Notes under the pieces: model-generated
What the model saw: only the letters and a program-made list of their open reading frames with translations
Told to the model about the DNA's origin: nothing
Databases searched by the model: none
Translations under genes and position numbers: made by a program
Assembly (NCBI GenBank): GCA_964497495.1
Contig: CAZCCZ010000026.1
Span: 1 to 45,164 of the forward strand
DNA: 45,164 bases
Source: CAXXOK01 sp964497495
GTDB lineage: Bacteria; Bacillota; Clostridia; Christensenellales; Aristaeellaceae
Reading direction: 5' to 3'
Shown: positions 24,209-31,971 of the stretch, in pieces
How the letters are laid out: the number at the start of each line of letters is the position of its first letter
How positions within the stretch are numbered: position 1 is the first letter of the stretch

Positions 24209-24516
24209 GTTTCTTATCCTCCGTTCCCCCTTCGGGCTCTTCTGTCATTATACTTGATTCGGAATTGTTAAGGTAATAACGATATCTTATATACCATACC
24301 GCTTATTGATACCGCTGAAACCGAAGCGGTTATGGTATAATCCGAAGCGGGACGGCACACGGTTTTCTCCCCTGTCCGAACGGAGTCGGCGCCTGCCGCG
24401 CGCGGCTCTCCCGCGTTTCGGCGATCATTAATCGTAATGGCGCTCCGTTGCGATAACGGGTTTATAAGCGTGATTCAAAACCACAATGGCGGGTGGAAAC
24501 ATACAGGGAAAGGACG
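24209..24516. other. Intergenic region with an imperfect inverted repeat and extended -10
   Basis: This 308-bp stretch between divergent genes has no convincing reading frame. TATACCATACCGCTT (24290-24304) pairs with AAGCGGTTATGGTATA (24324-24339) apart from one unpaired base. The right arm runs into TGGTATAAT (24333-24341), an extended -10 element pointing to the glycosyltransferase gene, with no clear -35. On the minus strand TATAAT (24252-24247) could serve the rhodanese operon, with a weak TTACCT 18 bp upstream. The remaining bases, 24342-24480, show nothing I recognise. Confidence 0.5.
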
Positions 24517-26052
24517 ATGCGGATGCGGACGGGTTCCAGAGAACGCGCGGTTGTTTTCGGTTTTCTGCTGGCTTATTTTATCCTGAATTTGCTGTTCCTC
24601 ACCCGCTATCCGCTGGTGCATTCGGATGAAAGCTGGCTGGCGGGGCTGACGCGCAACATGCTTGCGACCGGCAACCCGGGCGTGACGGAGCCTTTTTTCG
24701 ACCTTAAGCCCCGTTACCCCCACGCGATCAAGATTCTGTTCCACCTGTTGCAGATGCCGTTCATTCTGGTCTTCGGCTACACCGTGTTCTCGGTGCGGCT
24801 GTTGTCGCTGCTGGCCGGGGTGGCCGCGCTGTATCTGTTTTACCGCTGCTGCCGCGTAAGCGCGTCCTTTCCCCTTTCGCTGGCGCTTACGGCGCTGGCC
24901 GGGTTCACCCCGCAATTCGTCGCCGCCGCGCATACCGCACGGCAGGAAATCCTGCTCGTATGCCTGATGGCGGGGCAAGCGCTGACGCTGCTTCAAAGCC
25001 GGGGCGACGTAACGGACCGACTTGCCGTCAGGGTAGGGCTTCTGGCGGGCCTCGGCGCGGGGCTGCACCCCAACGGTTTCGTGCTGGCGGCGGGGTGCGG
25101 CGCGGCGCTTCTTTTACGGATGATCGGACCGAAAAAGTTCCGCGTGAAACCGCTGCTGCTGTTCATCGGCGTTGCGGGTGGCGTGGCGCTGGTTTTCATC
25201 GGCCTGAGTTTTCTATTCGATCCGCAGTTCCCGGCTCACTACATGCGATATGGTGAAACGGAGTTTGACCTGTTCGTGCCCGTAGCGGACAAGTTGAGCG
25301 GCTTTTTCGGCTATCTGCAACGGTTATGGTACGGCATCAGCGGGACTTATACCCTGCCCGATCTGCGGTCTCAGCTCGTTCTTTGCGCTTTACTGGTCGT
25401 CTGGGGCGCCGTCGCGGCCGTCCGCACCGGCTCCCCCGTGCTGCGGACGGCGCTCGGGATAGCGGCGGGCGCGCTGGCGGCCACGGTGCTGATCGGCCGT
25501 TATAACCAGTTGAGCGCCATTCTCTGGATGTTCCCCTGCCTGCTTCTATCCGCGCCGTTGCTGGCCGGAAAAAAGCTTTGGCGTTGGGCGGCACCCGCGG
25601 TAGCGGCGGTTTTCGCAACCGCTACGGTGTTTTCCGTCCTGCCCGCGCTTGCGTATTCCTACGACGATTATCTTGCTCAAATCAGCGCTTACGTGTCGCC
25701 GGAATCCAAAACGCTCGCCAACCTGAACACGGGGTTTTATTTTACCAACGACGCCCTGTTGGACGTGCGCAACCTATCCTACCTCAGAGAAAACGACCTT
25801 ACCTTTGCCGATTACGTGGAAAGCCGGGGCATCACGACCATCCTGTGGTCGGACGAAATGGATTATCTTTACGGGCACAGGCCGGATTACAACGCGCTGT
25901 ACGGCAACCCGCGCTATGTGCCGGAGGCGGAAACTTTCCTTGCGCAACGTTGCACGCTGCTGGGCACGTTCGAGAACGACGGGTACGCCGCGCGCATCGC
26001 GCGGGAGATTGGCAAACCGCATATAATAAGCGTATACCGCGTCAATCCCTGA
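24517..26052 (+). CDS. GT39-like (GT-C fold) membrane glycosyltransferase
   Basis: This 511-residue integral membrane protein has about eleven hydrophobic helices between residues 10 and 380 and a soluble C-terminal domain. The segment YPLVHSDESWLAGLTRNML (residues 31-49) has the acidic DE pair in the first external loop that is typical of PMT/ArnT-type GT-C enzymes, which transfer sugars from polyprenyl-phosphate donors. ATG 24517 is chosen since GGGAAAGGA lies just upstream; a GTG at 24493 would add 8 residues. The gene is convergent with the ABC ATPase gene and overlaps its end by 11 bp. A lipid-linked sugar donor could come from the ArnC-like enzyme encoded at 29746. The acceptor is unknown. 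Confidence 0.85.
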   Translation: MRMRTGSRERAVVFGFLLAYFILNLLFLTRYPLVHSDESWLAGLTRNMLATGNPGVTEPFFDLKPRYPHAIKILFHLLQMPFILVFGYTVFSVRLLSLLAGVAALYLFYRCCRVSASFPLSLALTALAGFTPQFVAAAHTARQEILLVCLMAGQALTLLQSRGDVTDRLAVRVGLLAGLGAGLHPNGFVLAAGCGAALLLRMIGPKKFRVKPLLLFIGVAGGVALVFIGLSFLFDPQFPAHYMRYGETEFDLFVPVADKLSGFFGYLQRLWYGISGTYTLPDLRSQLVLCALLVVWGAVAAVRTGSPVLRTALGIAAGALAATVLIGRYNQLSAILWMFPCLLLSAPLLAGKKLWRWAAPAVAAVFATATVFSVLPALAYSYDDYLAQISAYVSPESKTLANLNTGFYFTNDALLDVRNLSYLRENDLTFADYVESRGITTILWSDEMDYLYGHRPDYNALYGNPRYVPEAETFLAQRCTLLGTFENDGYAARIAREIGKPHIISVYRVNP

Positions 26053-26746
26053 GCAAGCGGCGCAGGCGGCGGGTCACATCCGGACCGCCGTTGGCCAGAA
26101 TGGTTTCGATGCCGTGCTTTCCGGCTTTCATCAGCGCGATGCGGGTGGCTACGTCCGCCGCCTCGTCCAGATCGTGCGTCACCAGCACCAACGCCGCGCC
26201 GGTGGCGGCCTTGAGCGTTTCCAGCGAGGCGCGCGCGCTTTCCCGGGAATATACGTCCAGGCTGGAAAACGGTTCGTCCAATAACAGCGCTTTGGGGCCA
26301 ACCGCCATGGCGCGCGCCAGCGCGCCGCGTTGCTTCATGCCGCCGGAAAGCTGATAGGGAAACTTATCCTCCGCGCCGGCAAGCCCCATGTCCGCCAGGC
26401 AGCGGGCGGCCAGCGCCCGCGCCTCCGGCTTCGGCATGCCCGGCCTCGTTTTCCGCAACGCGTACTGCACGTTCTGCCGCAGCGTGTACCACGGGAAAAG
26501 CTGGTCGAAGCTTTGAAACACCATCAGCCTGTCCTTGCCCGGCGCGGTCAGCAGCCGGTCGTCCATCCGGATTTCACCGCTGTCCTGCGGCAGGAAACCG
26601 GCTAAAATCCTAAGCAGCGTGGTTTTTCCGCAGCCGGAGCGCCCCACCACGGCGAGCGTTTCCCCGCTCTCCACGCTGAAACTGACGTTCTCCAGCACCG
26701 TCTGGCCGCCGTAAGCCTTGCAGAGGCAATCCGCGATCAGCTTCAT
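26042..26746 (-). CDS. ABC transporter ATP-binding protein (SsuB/TauB type)
   Basis: This is the 234-residue ATPase of a nitrate/sulfonate/taurine-type importer. Walker A is GRSGCGKTT (about residues 37-45), the Q-loop is MVFQSFDQLFPW, the signature is LSGGMKQRGALARAM, Walker B is ALLLDEPFSSLD and the switch histidine is in VLVTHDLDEA. I chose ATG 26746, which overlaps the permease stop by 4 bases (ATGA); a longer frame upstream would run into the permease gene. It is the last gene of a five-gene operon with a glycosyltransferase and an ATP-grasp enzyme. Confidence 0.92.
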   Translation of the reverse strand: MKLIADCLCKAYGGQTVLENVSFSVESGETLAVVGRSGCGKTTLLRILAGFLPQDSGEIRMDDRLLTAPGKDRLMVFQSFDQLFPWYTLRQNVQYALRKTRPGMPKPEARALAARCLADMGLAGAEDKFPYQLSGGMKQRGALARAMAVGPKALLLDEPFSSLDVYSRESARASLETLKAATGAALVLVTHDLDEAADVATRIALMKAGKHGIETILANGGPDVTRRLRRLLRD

Positions 26747-27561
26747 CGCGTTTCCCCCTCTCCGGCGGATACGTTCCACTTGCGCAGCGTGCTCTTTTCC
26801 AGCCTTTCAAACAGCAGACCTTCCACCAGCATGCCGATAACGGCGATCAGCACGATACCCGCGAAAAGGCCCGCCGTGTTCATCATCGCGCGCTGTTTGA
26901 AGATATACCAACCCAGCCCGCCGTACGCGCCGATTGCCCCGAACACCATTTCCGCGCTGATGAGCGCGCGCCAGGCCCGCGCCCAGCCGATGCGAAAGCC
27001 CGACAGCAGCTGGGAGAACGAAGCGGGCAACAGGATTTCCAACACAATGGAAAGGTTGCTCATGGAGAAGTTACGCCCCAGATCGGCATAGATCGCGGGC
27101 GCGTCGCGCATACCGTTTTGCAGGCTCAGCAGGATCGGCCAAAGGCATGCGTGGACGATGACCACCGTCACGGCGGGGGTGCCGGTGCCGAACCAGATCA
27201 CGATCAGCGGCAGAAGCGCCATGCCGGGCAGCGGGTGCGCCATCACGGTCAGCGCGTCCGCAAGCCTGTCCACGAACGGAGAGAGCCTCGCCGCGACGCC
27301 CAGCAGCAGCGCCAGCACGACGCTGACGCCGAACCCCAGCAAGATCACCGCCAGCGAAAACACCGTCTGCTTAAACAGCGTCCCGTCGATCATCCCCACC
27401 CAGAAAGCGCCCGCCACTTTTTCCACCGGCGGAAGCAGCAGAGGCGACAGGCCGCTGAAAAGGGCAGTAAGTTCCCAAAGCAGGAGCAGCAGGCCGAAGA
27501 AAAACAGGCGGCTGAGCCAACGCTTCCGGTAGAAGGCCTGCGTAAGGTTTTTCCAGTTCAC
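26743..27561 (-). CDS. ABC transporter permease (SsuC/TauC type)
   Basis: This 272-residue permease has six membrane helices starting near residue 20 (FFFGLLLLLWELTALF). The BPD_transp_1 core includes the helix LPGMALLPLIVIWFGTG and a coupling loop around RDAPAIYADLGRNFSMSN. It starts at GTG 27561 with GGAGGTGG upstream and a 4-base overlap with the binding-protein stop (GTGA); an upstream frame to 27801 is an out-of-phase shadow. Only one permease gene is present, so it should act as a homodimer, as in SsuABC. Confidence 0.92.
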   Translation of the reverse strand: MNWKNLTQAFYRKRWLSRLFFFGLLLLLWELTALFSGLSPLLLPPVEKVAGAFWVGMIDGTLFKQTVFSLAVILLGFGVSVVLALLLGVAARLSPFVDRLADALTVMAHPLPGMALLPLIVIWFGTGTPAVTVVIVHACLWPILLSLQNGMRDAPAIYADLGRNFSMSNLSIVLEILLPASFSQLLSGFRIGWARAWRALISAEMVFGAIGAYGGLGWYIFKQRAMMNTAGLFAGIVLIAVIGMLVEGLLFERLEKSTLRKWNVSAGEGETR

Positions 27562-28511
27562 GGTTCCACCTCCGCGTCCGGGAAGGCGTACGAGTCTCTG
27601 GACGGCGCTTGGGAAAGCAGGCCGATCTTCGCCATGGCCTCGGCCATCGTGTCCACGCCGCGCAGGGTCATGCCGTAGATGGTGCCGCCGTAGCTCATTT
27701 CGGACAGCAGCATATCGGCCTCCACCCCGTACACGGGCGCAAGTTTCTCCGCCGCGGCGGGAAGGTCGCCGTTGATCTCGTCGACGGCGTCGGAAAGGCA
27801 CCGGCGGAAGGCGTCGTATGCGTCCCGGTGGTCGGCGTACAGGTTCGCGGTCGCCACGCCGCAGATAAAGGTGAAGGGCCCGCCCGTCACGTCCTCGCCG
27901 GTCAGGATCTTGTGCATGCCGTTTTCCAGTTCCAGATCCGCGTAGGGCGGCGTGGTGATGTGTAATACGATTTCCCCGCCCGCCAGCATCGCGCTCATGG
28001 CGTCCGGGTGGCTGAGGGATACCAGTTGCTCGTCAAACTTCGTAGCGTCGCCGAACTGTTGCTCCGCCGCCATGCACAGCAGCACGTGCTGGGTGCAGCC
28101 GGGGCTCAGCACGGCGATGCGCTCGTCCGGCCGGATATCCGCAAGGGTCTTAATATCCTCCCGGTTGGTGATAAAGGATACCTCGTTGGCGGAGAGGGCT
28201 GTGAAACATTTCCAGTCCATACCGGTATCCACGCCGATGAGCATGGGCCCGACGCCCAGGAAGCCGAGGTCAATATCGCCGGAAAGCATCCCTTCCCGGA
28301 TCGCGGTCGGCCCGCCCAGTTGCACCCATTCCACGTCCACGCCCGGCAGCGCCTTTTCCAGCAGTTCTTCGTCCTTCATGACCTGTAAAGGCGCGTACGC
28401 GATGCCGAACTGCTCCGCTACCGTAAGCCTGTTCTTCGTTTTGCCGCCGCAGGCCGCAAGCAGCGTCAGCGAGGCGAAAAGGCACAGCGCCGCCATGATC
28501 CGTTTCTTCAT
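27558..28511 (-). CDS. ABC transporter substrate-binding lipoprotein (NMT1/SsuA-like)
   Basis: This 317-residue lipoprotein has the signal MKKRIMAALCLFASLTLLAAC with lipobox LAAC, followed by a mature domain of the NMT1/SsuA/TauA class: LTVAEQFGIAYAPLQVMK, then GGPTAIREGMLSGDIDLGFL and the hinge segment IAVLSPGCTQHVLL. The family binds sulfonates, taurine, nitrate or thiamine precursors, and sequence alone does not fix the ligand. It overlaps the ATP-grasp stop by 4 bases (ATGA). Nearby sulfur genes make a sulfonate plausible but this is only context. Confidence 0.9.
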   Translation of the reverse strand: MKKRIMAALCLFASLTLLAACGGKTKNRLTVAEQFGIAYAPLQVMKDEELLEKALPGVDVEWVQLGGPTAIREGMLSGDIDLGFLGVGPMLIGVDTGMDWKCFTALSANEVSFITNREDIKTLADIRPDERIAVLSPGCTQHVLLCMAAEQQFGDATKFDEQLVSLSHPDAMSAMLAGGEIVLHITTPPYADLELENGMHKILTGEDVTGGPFTFICGVATANLYADHRDAYDAFRRCLSDAVDEINGDLPAAAEKLAPVYGVEADMLLSEMSYGGTIYGMTLRGVDTMAEAMAKIGLLSQAPSRDSYAFPDAEVEP

Positions 28512-29758
28512 TCCGTTTCTTCTCCGTCGTACGTTCTGGGAATCACGAGATTACGCCCATCCGCGTCCAGCACTTTCAGCGTGCGATACAGGGCGCGTAC
28601 CTTCTCGTCCATATGCCCATCCCGCCCGGCCAGCACGCAGTAACCGAAGCGGGCCGTGGCGTTATGAAGCGCCGGCAGCGCGCTTCCCACGGCGTAATTA
28701 TACCCCGCCGTCAACACGCCCGGAAGGGTAAGCAGTTCGTTAAGCGGCGTAACTGTTCGGGCCACCCCCGGCCTGCAGAACAGCATCTGCACCGACGCCT
28801 GGTATCCCGGTTCCGCATGCGCGAGCGAATCCAACGCTTCGTCGTCGTCCGACAGGCCCGTTGCGGCCCGTATGGACGCCCTGAGAAGATCGAAGCCGGT
28901 TACCCGGGGAACGAATACGTCCTCGAAGGCGCCGCCCACGCGGCAGGAGGCCTCGTTGACGATCACGCCGTTTTGCCCGATCAGGAACTGGATGTACAGC
29001 GGCCCGCTTGCGACGCCCAACGCGTGCGCCACCTTTTGGGCGATCCGCGCGATCACCTCCATTTCGTCCGCATGAACGCTGGGGTACCGGTGCGCGGCGC
29101 AGATGCCGATGTGCACGGGATCGTCGATCAATTGCCGGTCGGTCAGCGTAAGCGGGTATGCGACGCCTTTGTGAACCCATGCGGACAGTGTGACTTCGTC
29201 GGAGGGATAAAAGCTTTCCACCAGCGCCTCGTTCTGCCGGGAGAATGAAAGCGTCTCCGGCAGGCGCGTAACGGCCTGCGCGGGCGTATCCGCCTTGAAC
29301 ACGCCGCGCTGTCCCTGCGAGTCCAGCGGTTTGATCACCAGCGGGGTTTCCAGCCCGGAAAGCGCCTCCGGCCCCTGCCCCCTCCCCAGAAAACGGAACG
29401 GCGCGCACGGCACTCCTTCCCGGAGAAAAGCCACCTTCATCGCACGCTTGTTCGTTGCGCGCAGTGCCGTTTCCACGCCGATGGGCGACGGTAGGCTCAA
29501 CGCTTCCGCCACGATAGCCGCCGTCAGCACGGGCTGATCCGTGCCCGCGGTGAAAACGAAATCCACATGGCGTTCGCGGGCTGCCCGGATGCAGGCATCC
29601 GCGTCGAAGGTGCTTACGCGCGCGTGCTCGTCGCACAGTGCCGCGGCGGGCGGGTGCTCCAGATAATCGGCCAGCACCACCCGGTATCCCATCGCCCTGG
29701 CCGTTTTCGCGGCGTTGAGCTGGCAATTGGAACCGCCAAGCAGCATCAGGGTTCCCAT
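28508..29758 (-). CDS. ATP-grasp ligase of unknown substrate
   Basis: This 416-residue protein has a carbamoyl-phosphate synthase-like ATP-grasp architecture. A pre-ATP-grasp Rossmann-like part (residues 1-110) begins MGTLMLLGGSNCQLNAAKTA and includes FVFTAGTDQPV. The ATP-grasp domain (about 110-310) has the lysine segment PLVIKPLDSQGQRGVF and the metal-binding segment QFLIGQNGVIVNEASCRVGG. A 100-residue C-terminal domain follows. Such enzymes join a carboxylate to an amine or other nucleophile using ATP. It overlaps both neighbours (the GT2 gene upstream by 13 bases, the binding protein by 4), so it is firmly part of this operon. The start at ATG 29758 is the first that gives the full N-terminal strand. 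Confidence 0.87.
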   Translation of the reverse strand: MGTLMLLGGSNCQLNAAKTARAMGYRVVLADYLEHPPAAALCDEHARVSTFDADACIRAARERHVDFVFTAGTDQPVLTAAIVAEALSLPSPIGVETALRATNKRAMKVAFLREGVPCAPFRFLGRGQGPEALSGLETPLVIKPLDSQGQRGVFKADTPAQAVTRLPETLSFSRQNEALVESFYPSDEVTLSAWVHKGVAYPLTLTDRQLIDDPVHIGICAAHRYPSVHADEMEVIARIAQKVAHALGVASGPLYIQFLIGQNGVIVNEASCRVGGAFEDVFVPRVTGFDLLRASIRAATGLSDDDEALDSLAHAEPGYQASVQMLFCRPGVARTVTPLNELLTLPGVLTAGYNYAVGSALPALHNATARFGYCVLAGRDGHMDEKVRALYRTLKVLDADGRNLVIPRTYDGEETE

Positions 29759-30516
29759 AGCAGCCCCTTCCCGGGAACGACGGCGCCGTCGCCGGTTTCC
29801 GTTTCTTTTTGCGTTCGCCGGAATGCCCTGAGCGGCGTGTAGTGCAACAGCAGGCCGCGGTAGAGCGCCAGCAGCTTCCCGAGCGTATACCGGGAAGGGC
29901 TTCCCGGCCCGGGCTCGTATCTCAGGCAGGCCACGCGGGGCTTGAAGCGCATCAGCGCCGCGGACAGGTACAGAAAGCCGTCCGGTTCCGGCGTGATATT
30001 CCGGGCAAGCGCGCCGGTCATCACGCGGTAGGCGCCCACGCGCGTGCCCGCGGGCAAGCGGAAGCATGCCGTAAACAGCGCGTCCCGGCATAACGCGCCC
30101 AGCCTGCGAAGCGGCGCGTCACCGTGCCGCGCGGGAACGCCGTAGCAGACGTCCGCACCGTTCCGGACGGCTTTCAGCATGCTGTCCAGCAGGGCGACCG
30201 GGTGCGCTCCGTCGTCGTCCATCGTTACGATGAAGGCGCAATCCACAAGCTCCCGGATGCCGTGGTACAGCGCCCGCTGCTGGCCTTCGTTGCGCTTTAG
30301 CAGCACGGCGGTCACTCCGTGATACCGTCCCGCCAGCACAGTGATCGCTTCTTCATCCTTCTCCCCGCCGCCGTCCGCCACCAGCGCGACACGGCAGGGC
30401 ATCCGCCGTTCCGCCGCGAACCGCCATAGCGTTTCCAATACGCCGCCCACGGTGCCGCCGCCCCTGTATACGGGAATCACCACGCCCAATAGGCCCGTAT
30501 CCGTCGTTTCGTTCAT
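29746..30516 (-). CDS. GT2 glycosyltransferase, ArnC/DPM1-like but without C-terminal membrane helices
   Basis: This 256-residue family 2 glycosyltransferase starts MNETTDTGLLGVVIPVYRGGG. Conserved elements are the nucleotide-sugar loop ADGGGEKDE (in place of the usual DDGS), the acceptor-type segment RNEGQQRALYHGI, the metal motif TMDDDGAHP (DxD type), and VCYGVPARHGD, which closely parallels ArnC-like enzymes that load sugars on undecaprenyl phosphate. The paired C-terminal membrane helices of ArnC/GtrB are absent, so it is probably a peripheral protein. It is the first gene of the operon. It is divergent from a TusA-like gene 85 bp away. The donor sugar is not known. Confidence 0.87.
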   Translation of the reverse strand: MNETTDTGLLGVVIPVYRGGGTVGGVLETLWRFAAERRMPCRVALVADGGGEKDEEAITVLAGRYHGVTAVLLKRNEGQQRALYHGIRELVDCAFIVTMDDDGAHPVALLDSMLKAVRNGADVCYGVPARHGDAPLRRLGALCRDALFTACFRLPAGTRVGAYRVMTGALARNITPEPDGFLYLSAALMRFKPRVACLRYEPGPGSPSRYTLGKLLALYRGLLLHYTPLRAFRRTQKETETGDGAVVPGKGLLWEP

Positions 30517-30551
30517 TCGTCCGTCATTCTCTCGTTTCCGGCTGCCGACGC

Positions 30552-30580
30552 TTGAGCCCGGCCTTCATGCGTGTTATAAT
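30552..30580 (+). promoter_or_regulatory. Promoter of the TusA-like gene at 30602
   Basis: TTGAGC (30552-30557) and a perfect TATAAT (30575-30580) are spaced 17 bp apart. Transcription would begin only about 15 bases before the start codon, giving a very short leader. Confidence 0.72.
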
Positions 30581-30601
30581 AAAAGCAAAGGGGGGCCTGC
30601 G

Positions 30602-30841
30602 ATGAGCCGTCTGGATTGTATGGGTGACATGTGCCCCCTGCCCCTGATGAAGCTGATGCAGTGCCGCGAGCAGCTTGAAAGCGGCGAAAGCGTGACGGTC
30701 GTCACCGACCATAGCTGTACCTGCGAATCCATCCTCAATTACTGCGAAAAGCAGCGTTTCCGTTCTCATGTGGAAGAGCCCGTGCAGGGCGTTTGGGAGA
30801 TTACCATCACGCGCGGGGACGACGCTAGCAGATCGTCGTAG
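30602..30841 (+). CDS. TusA-like sulfur-carrier protein
   Basis: This 79-residue protein of the TusA/YedF/SirA family has an active-site CPLP motif at residues 11-14 (MSRLDCMGDMCPLPLMKLM), followed by the usual helix and strands; additional cysteines lie in HSCTCES. TusA-type proteins carry a persulfide on the CPxP cysteine and pass it along a relay. AAGGGGGG precedes ATG 30602. The 3' end overlaps the convergent LysR gene by 17 bases. It is the first of two TusA-like genes, about 2.1 kb apart. Confidence 0.92.
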   Translation: MSRLDCMGDMCPLPLMKLMQCREQLESGESVTVVTDHSCTCESILNYCEKQRFRSHVEEPVQGVWEITITRGDDASRSS

Positions 30842-31724
30842 GCACCATGTTCTCAAAATACTTTTTCACCATCAGTAGTTGGTAATCGCTGTTTTCCACC
30901 TTTTGCTTATACACGATGGAAACGTCGTAGCGCAGGCAGAAATCCTCCGTATCGACGATCTTGAGCTGTTGCAGATAAATTTCCTTCTTTACCGCCATGT
31001 AGGGTAAAAACGAAAGACCGTTGCCGCCGATGACCATGGACTTGACCGATTCCGTGGAATCCAGGTGGTAGGATACGTTAAATTCCTCCATTTCGTAGCC
31101 CATGCCCTTCAGCTGTTCCGCCATCATGCGGTACGAGCTGTAATTCTCGTCCAGCAGCACGAGTGGATGGTGCTTGATCGCTTCCACCGACAGGCTCTTT
31201 TTCACCGGATAATCCTTCGCCGCCACCAGAACGATCTGGTCGGAAAACACGTTCTTACAAAACAGCCCTTCCTCGCCGGTGGAGCCGACGATGAAGCCGA
31301 TATCCGCCTGATTGCCGGAAACCTGGCGAAGCACTTCCCGGGAAGGCATGGAAGCCAGCGTGAACGTATATTGCGGGAACTTCTCCTTCGCCTTGACCAG
31401 CGTGCACGGGATGGCGTAATTGGCTGCCACCTGCGTGGCCGCCACACGGCAGGTCTCGTTGTTGTTGCGCAGGTTGTTCAGTTCTTCCATAAACTGATCA
31501 TAGGTAAACATCAGTTGGGCGGCATAACGTTTTGTTATCATTCCCGCGTCCGTTAATTGGATCCCGCGATTGCTGCGTTCAAACAGTTTGCAACCCAGCG
31601 CGTCCTCGATCTTTTGCATTTGCAGGCTGAGGGCCGGCTGCGAAATGTGAGAGGCGTTGGCAACCTTCGATATGCTTTTCTCGTGGGCGATTTTCAGGAA
31701 CAGGGCCAGATGCTCCAACTGCAC
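30825..31724 (-). CDS. LysR-family transcriptional regulator
   Basis: This is a 299-residue LTTR. The N-terminal winged helix-turn-helix (residues 1-60) begins VQLEHLALFLKIAHEKSIS and contains SHISQPALSLQMQKIEDALG. The effector-binding domain covers about 90-295, with segments ADIGFIVGS and NGLSFLPYMAV. I chose GTG 31724, with GGGGGAG upstream, since the extra N-terminal residues of the longer frame are not LysR-like. It is divergent from the YeeE-TusA-YeeE-reductase operon, the usual position of an LTTR controlling its neighbour; CysB-like or sulfur-responsive regulation is inferred. Confidence 0.9.
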   Translation of the reverse strand: MQLEHLALFLKIAHEKSISKVANASHISQPALSLQMQKIEDALGCKLFERSNRGIQLTDAGMITKRYAAQLMFTYDQFMEELNNLRNNNETCRVAATQVAANYAIPCTLVKAKEKFPQYTFTLASMPSREVLRQVSGNQADIGFIVGSTGEEGLFCKNVFSDQIVLVAAKDYPVKKSLSVEAIKHHPLVLLDENYSSYRMMAEQLKGMGYEMEEFNVSYHLDSTESVKSMVIGGNGLSFLPYMAVKKEIYLQQLKIVDTEDFCLRYDVSIVYKQKVENSDYQLLMVKKYFENMVPTTIC

Positions 31725-31795
31725 GGTTCTCTCCCCCTTCGCGGGCCTTCGCGGGATTACGAAAACCGATGCCCGCAAAGATACCATTTAAATTC

Positions 31796-31824
31796 ATTAT
31801 ATCATCTTGCCACGCGGCTATCAA
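31796..31824 (-). promoter_or_regulatory. Promoter of the lysR-type gene
   Basis: On the minus strand TTGATA (31824-31819) and TATAAT (31801-31796) are 17 bp apart. A candidate LysR site begins 7 bp upstream of the -35 box, consistent with autoregulation. Confidence 0.75.
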
Positions 31825-31830
31825 TCCTGC

Positions 31831-31848
31831 TTATACACATTGTGATAA
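31831..31848. promoter_or_regulatory. Candidate LysR-type binding site
   Basis: TTATACACATTGTGATAA has matching TTAT/ATAA ends around 10 bases, the loose dyad typical of LTTR sites. It lies about 65-80 bp upstream of the expected start of the yeeE operon, where LTTR recognition sites usually are, and just upstream of the lysR promoter. Confidence 0.4.
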
Positions 31849-31899
31849 AATTGTCTAATACAGCACAAGCAAGTTCGATGAATAGTCCGGGAGTACCCA

Positions 31900-31908
31900 T
31901 GCTATAAT
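31900..31908 (+). promoter_or_regulatory. Extended -10 promoter of the YeeE-TusA operon
   Basis: TGCTATAAT (31900-31908) is an extended -10 element. No good -35 box lies 17 bp upstream, which fits a promoter that needs an activator such as the divergent LysR protein. Confidence 0.55.
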
Positions 31909-31971
31909 AATCACCAGTGGAAACCGTCGGGTTCCGTTCGTTTTCCGGCGGCGATAGTGGGAGGTGCTGGG

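Noticed and set aside
26042..28511. Assignment of the ABC importer as a sulfonate transporter (ssuABC)
   Set aside because: The family also transports nitrate, taurine and thiamine precursors, and no desulfonating oxygenase is present, so no gene symbols were given.
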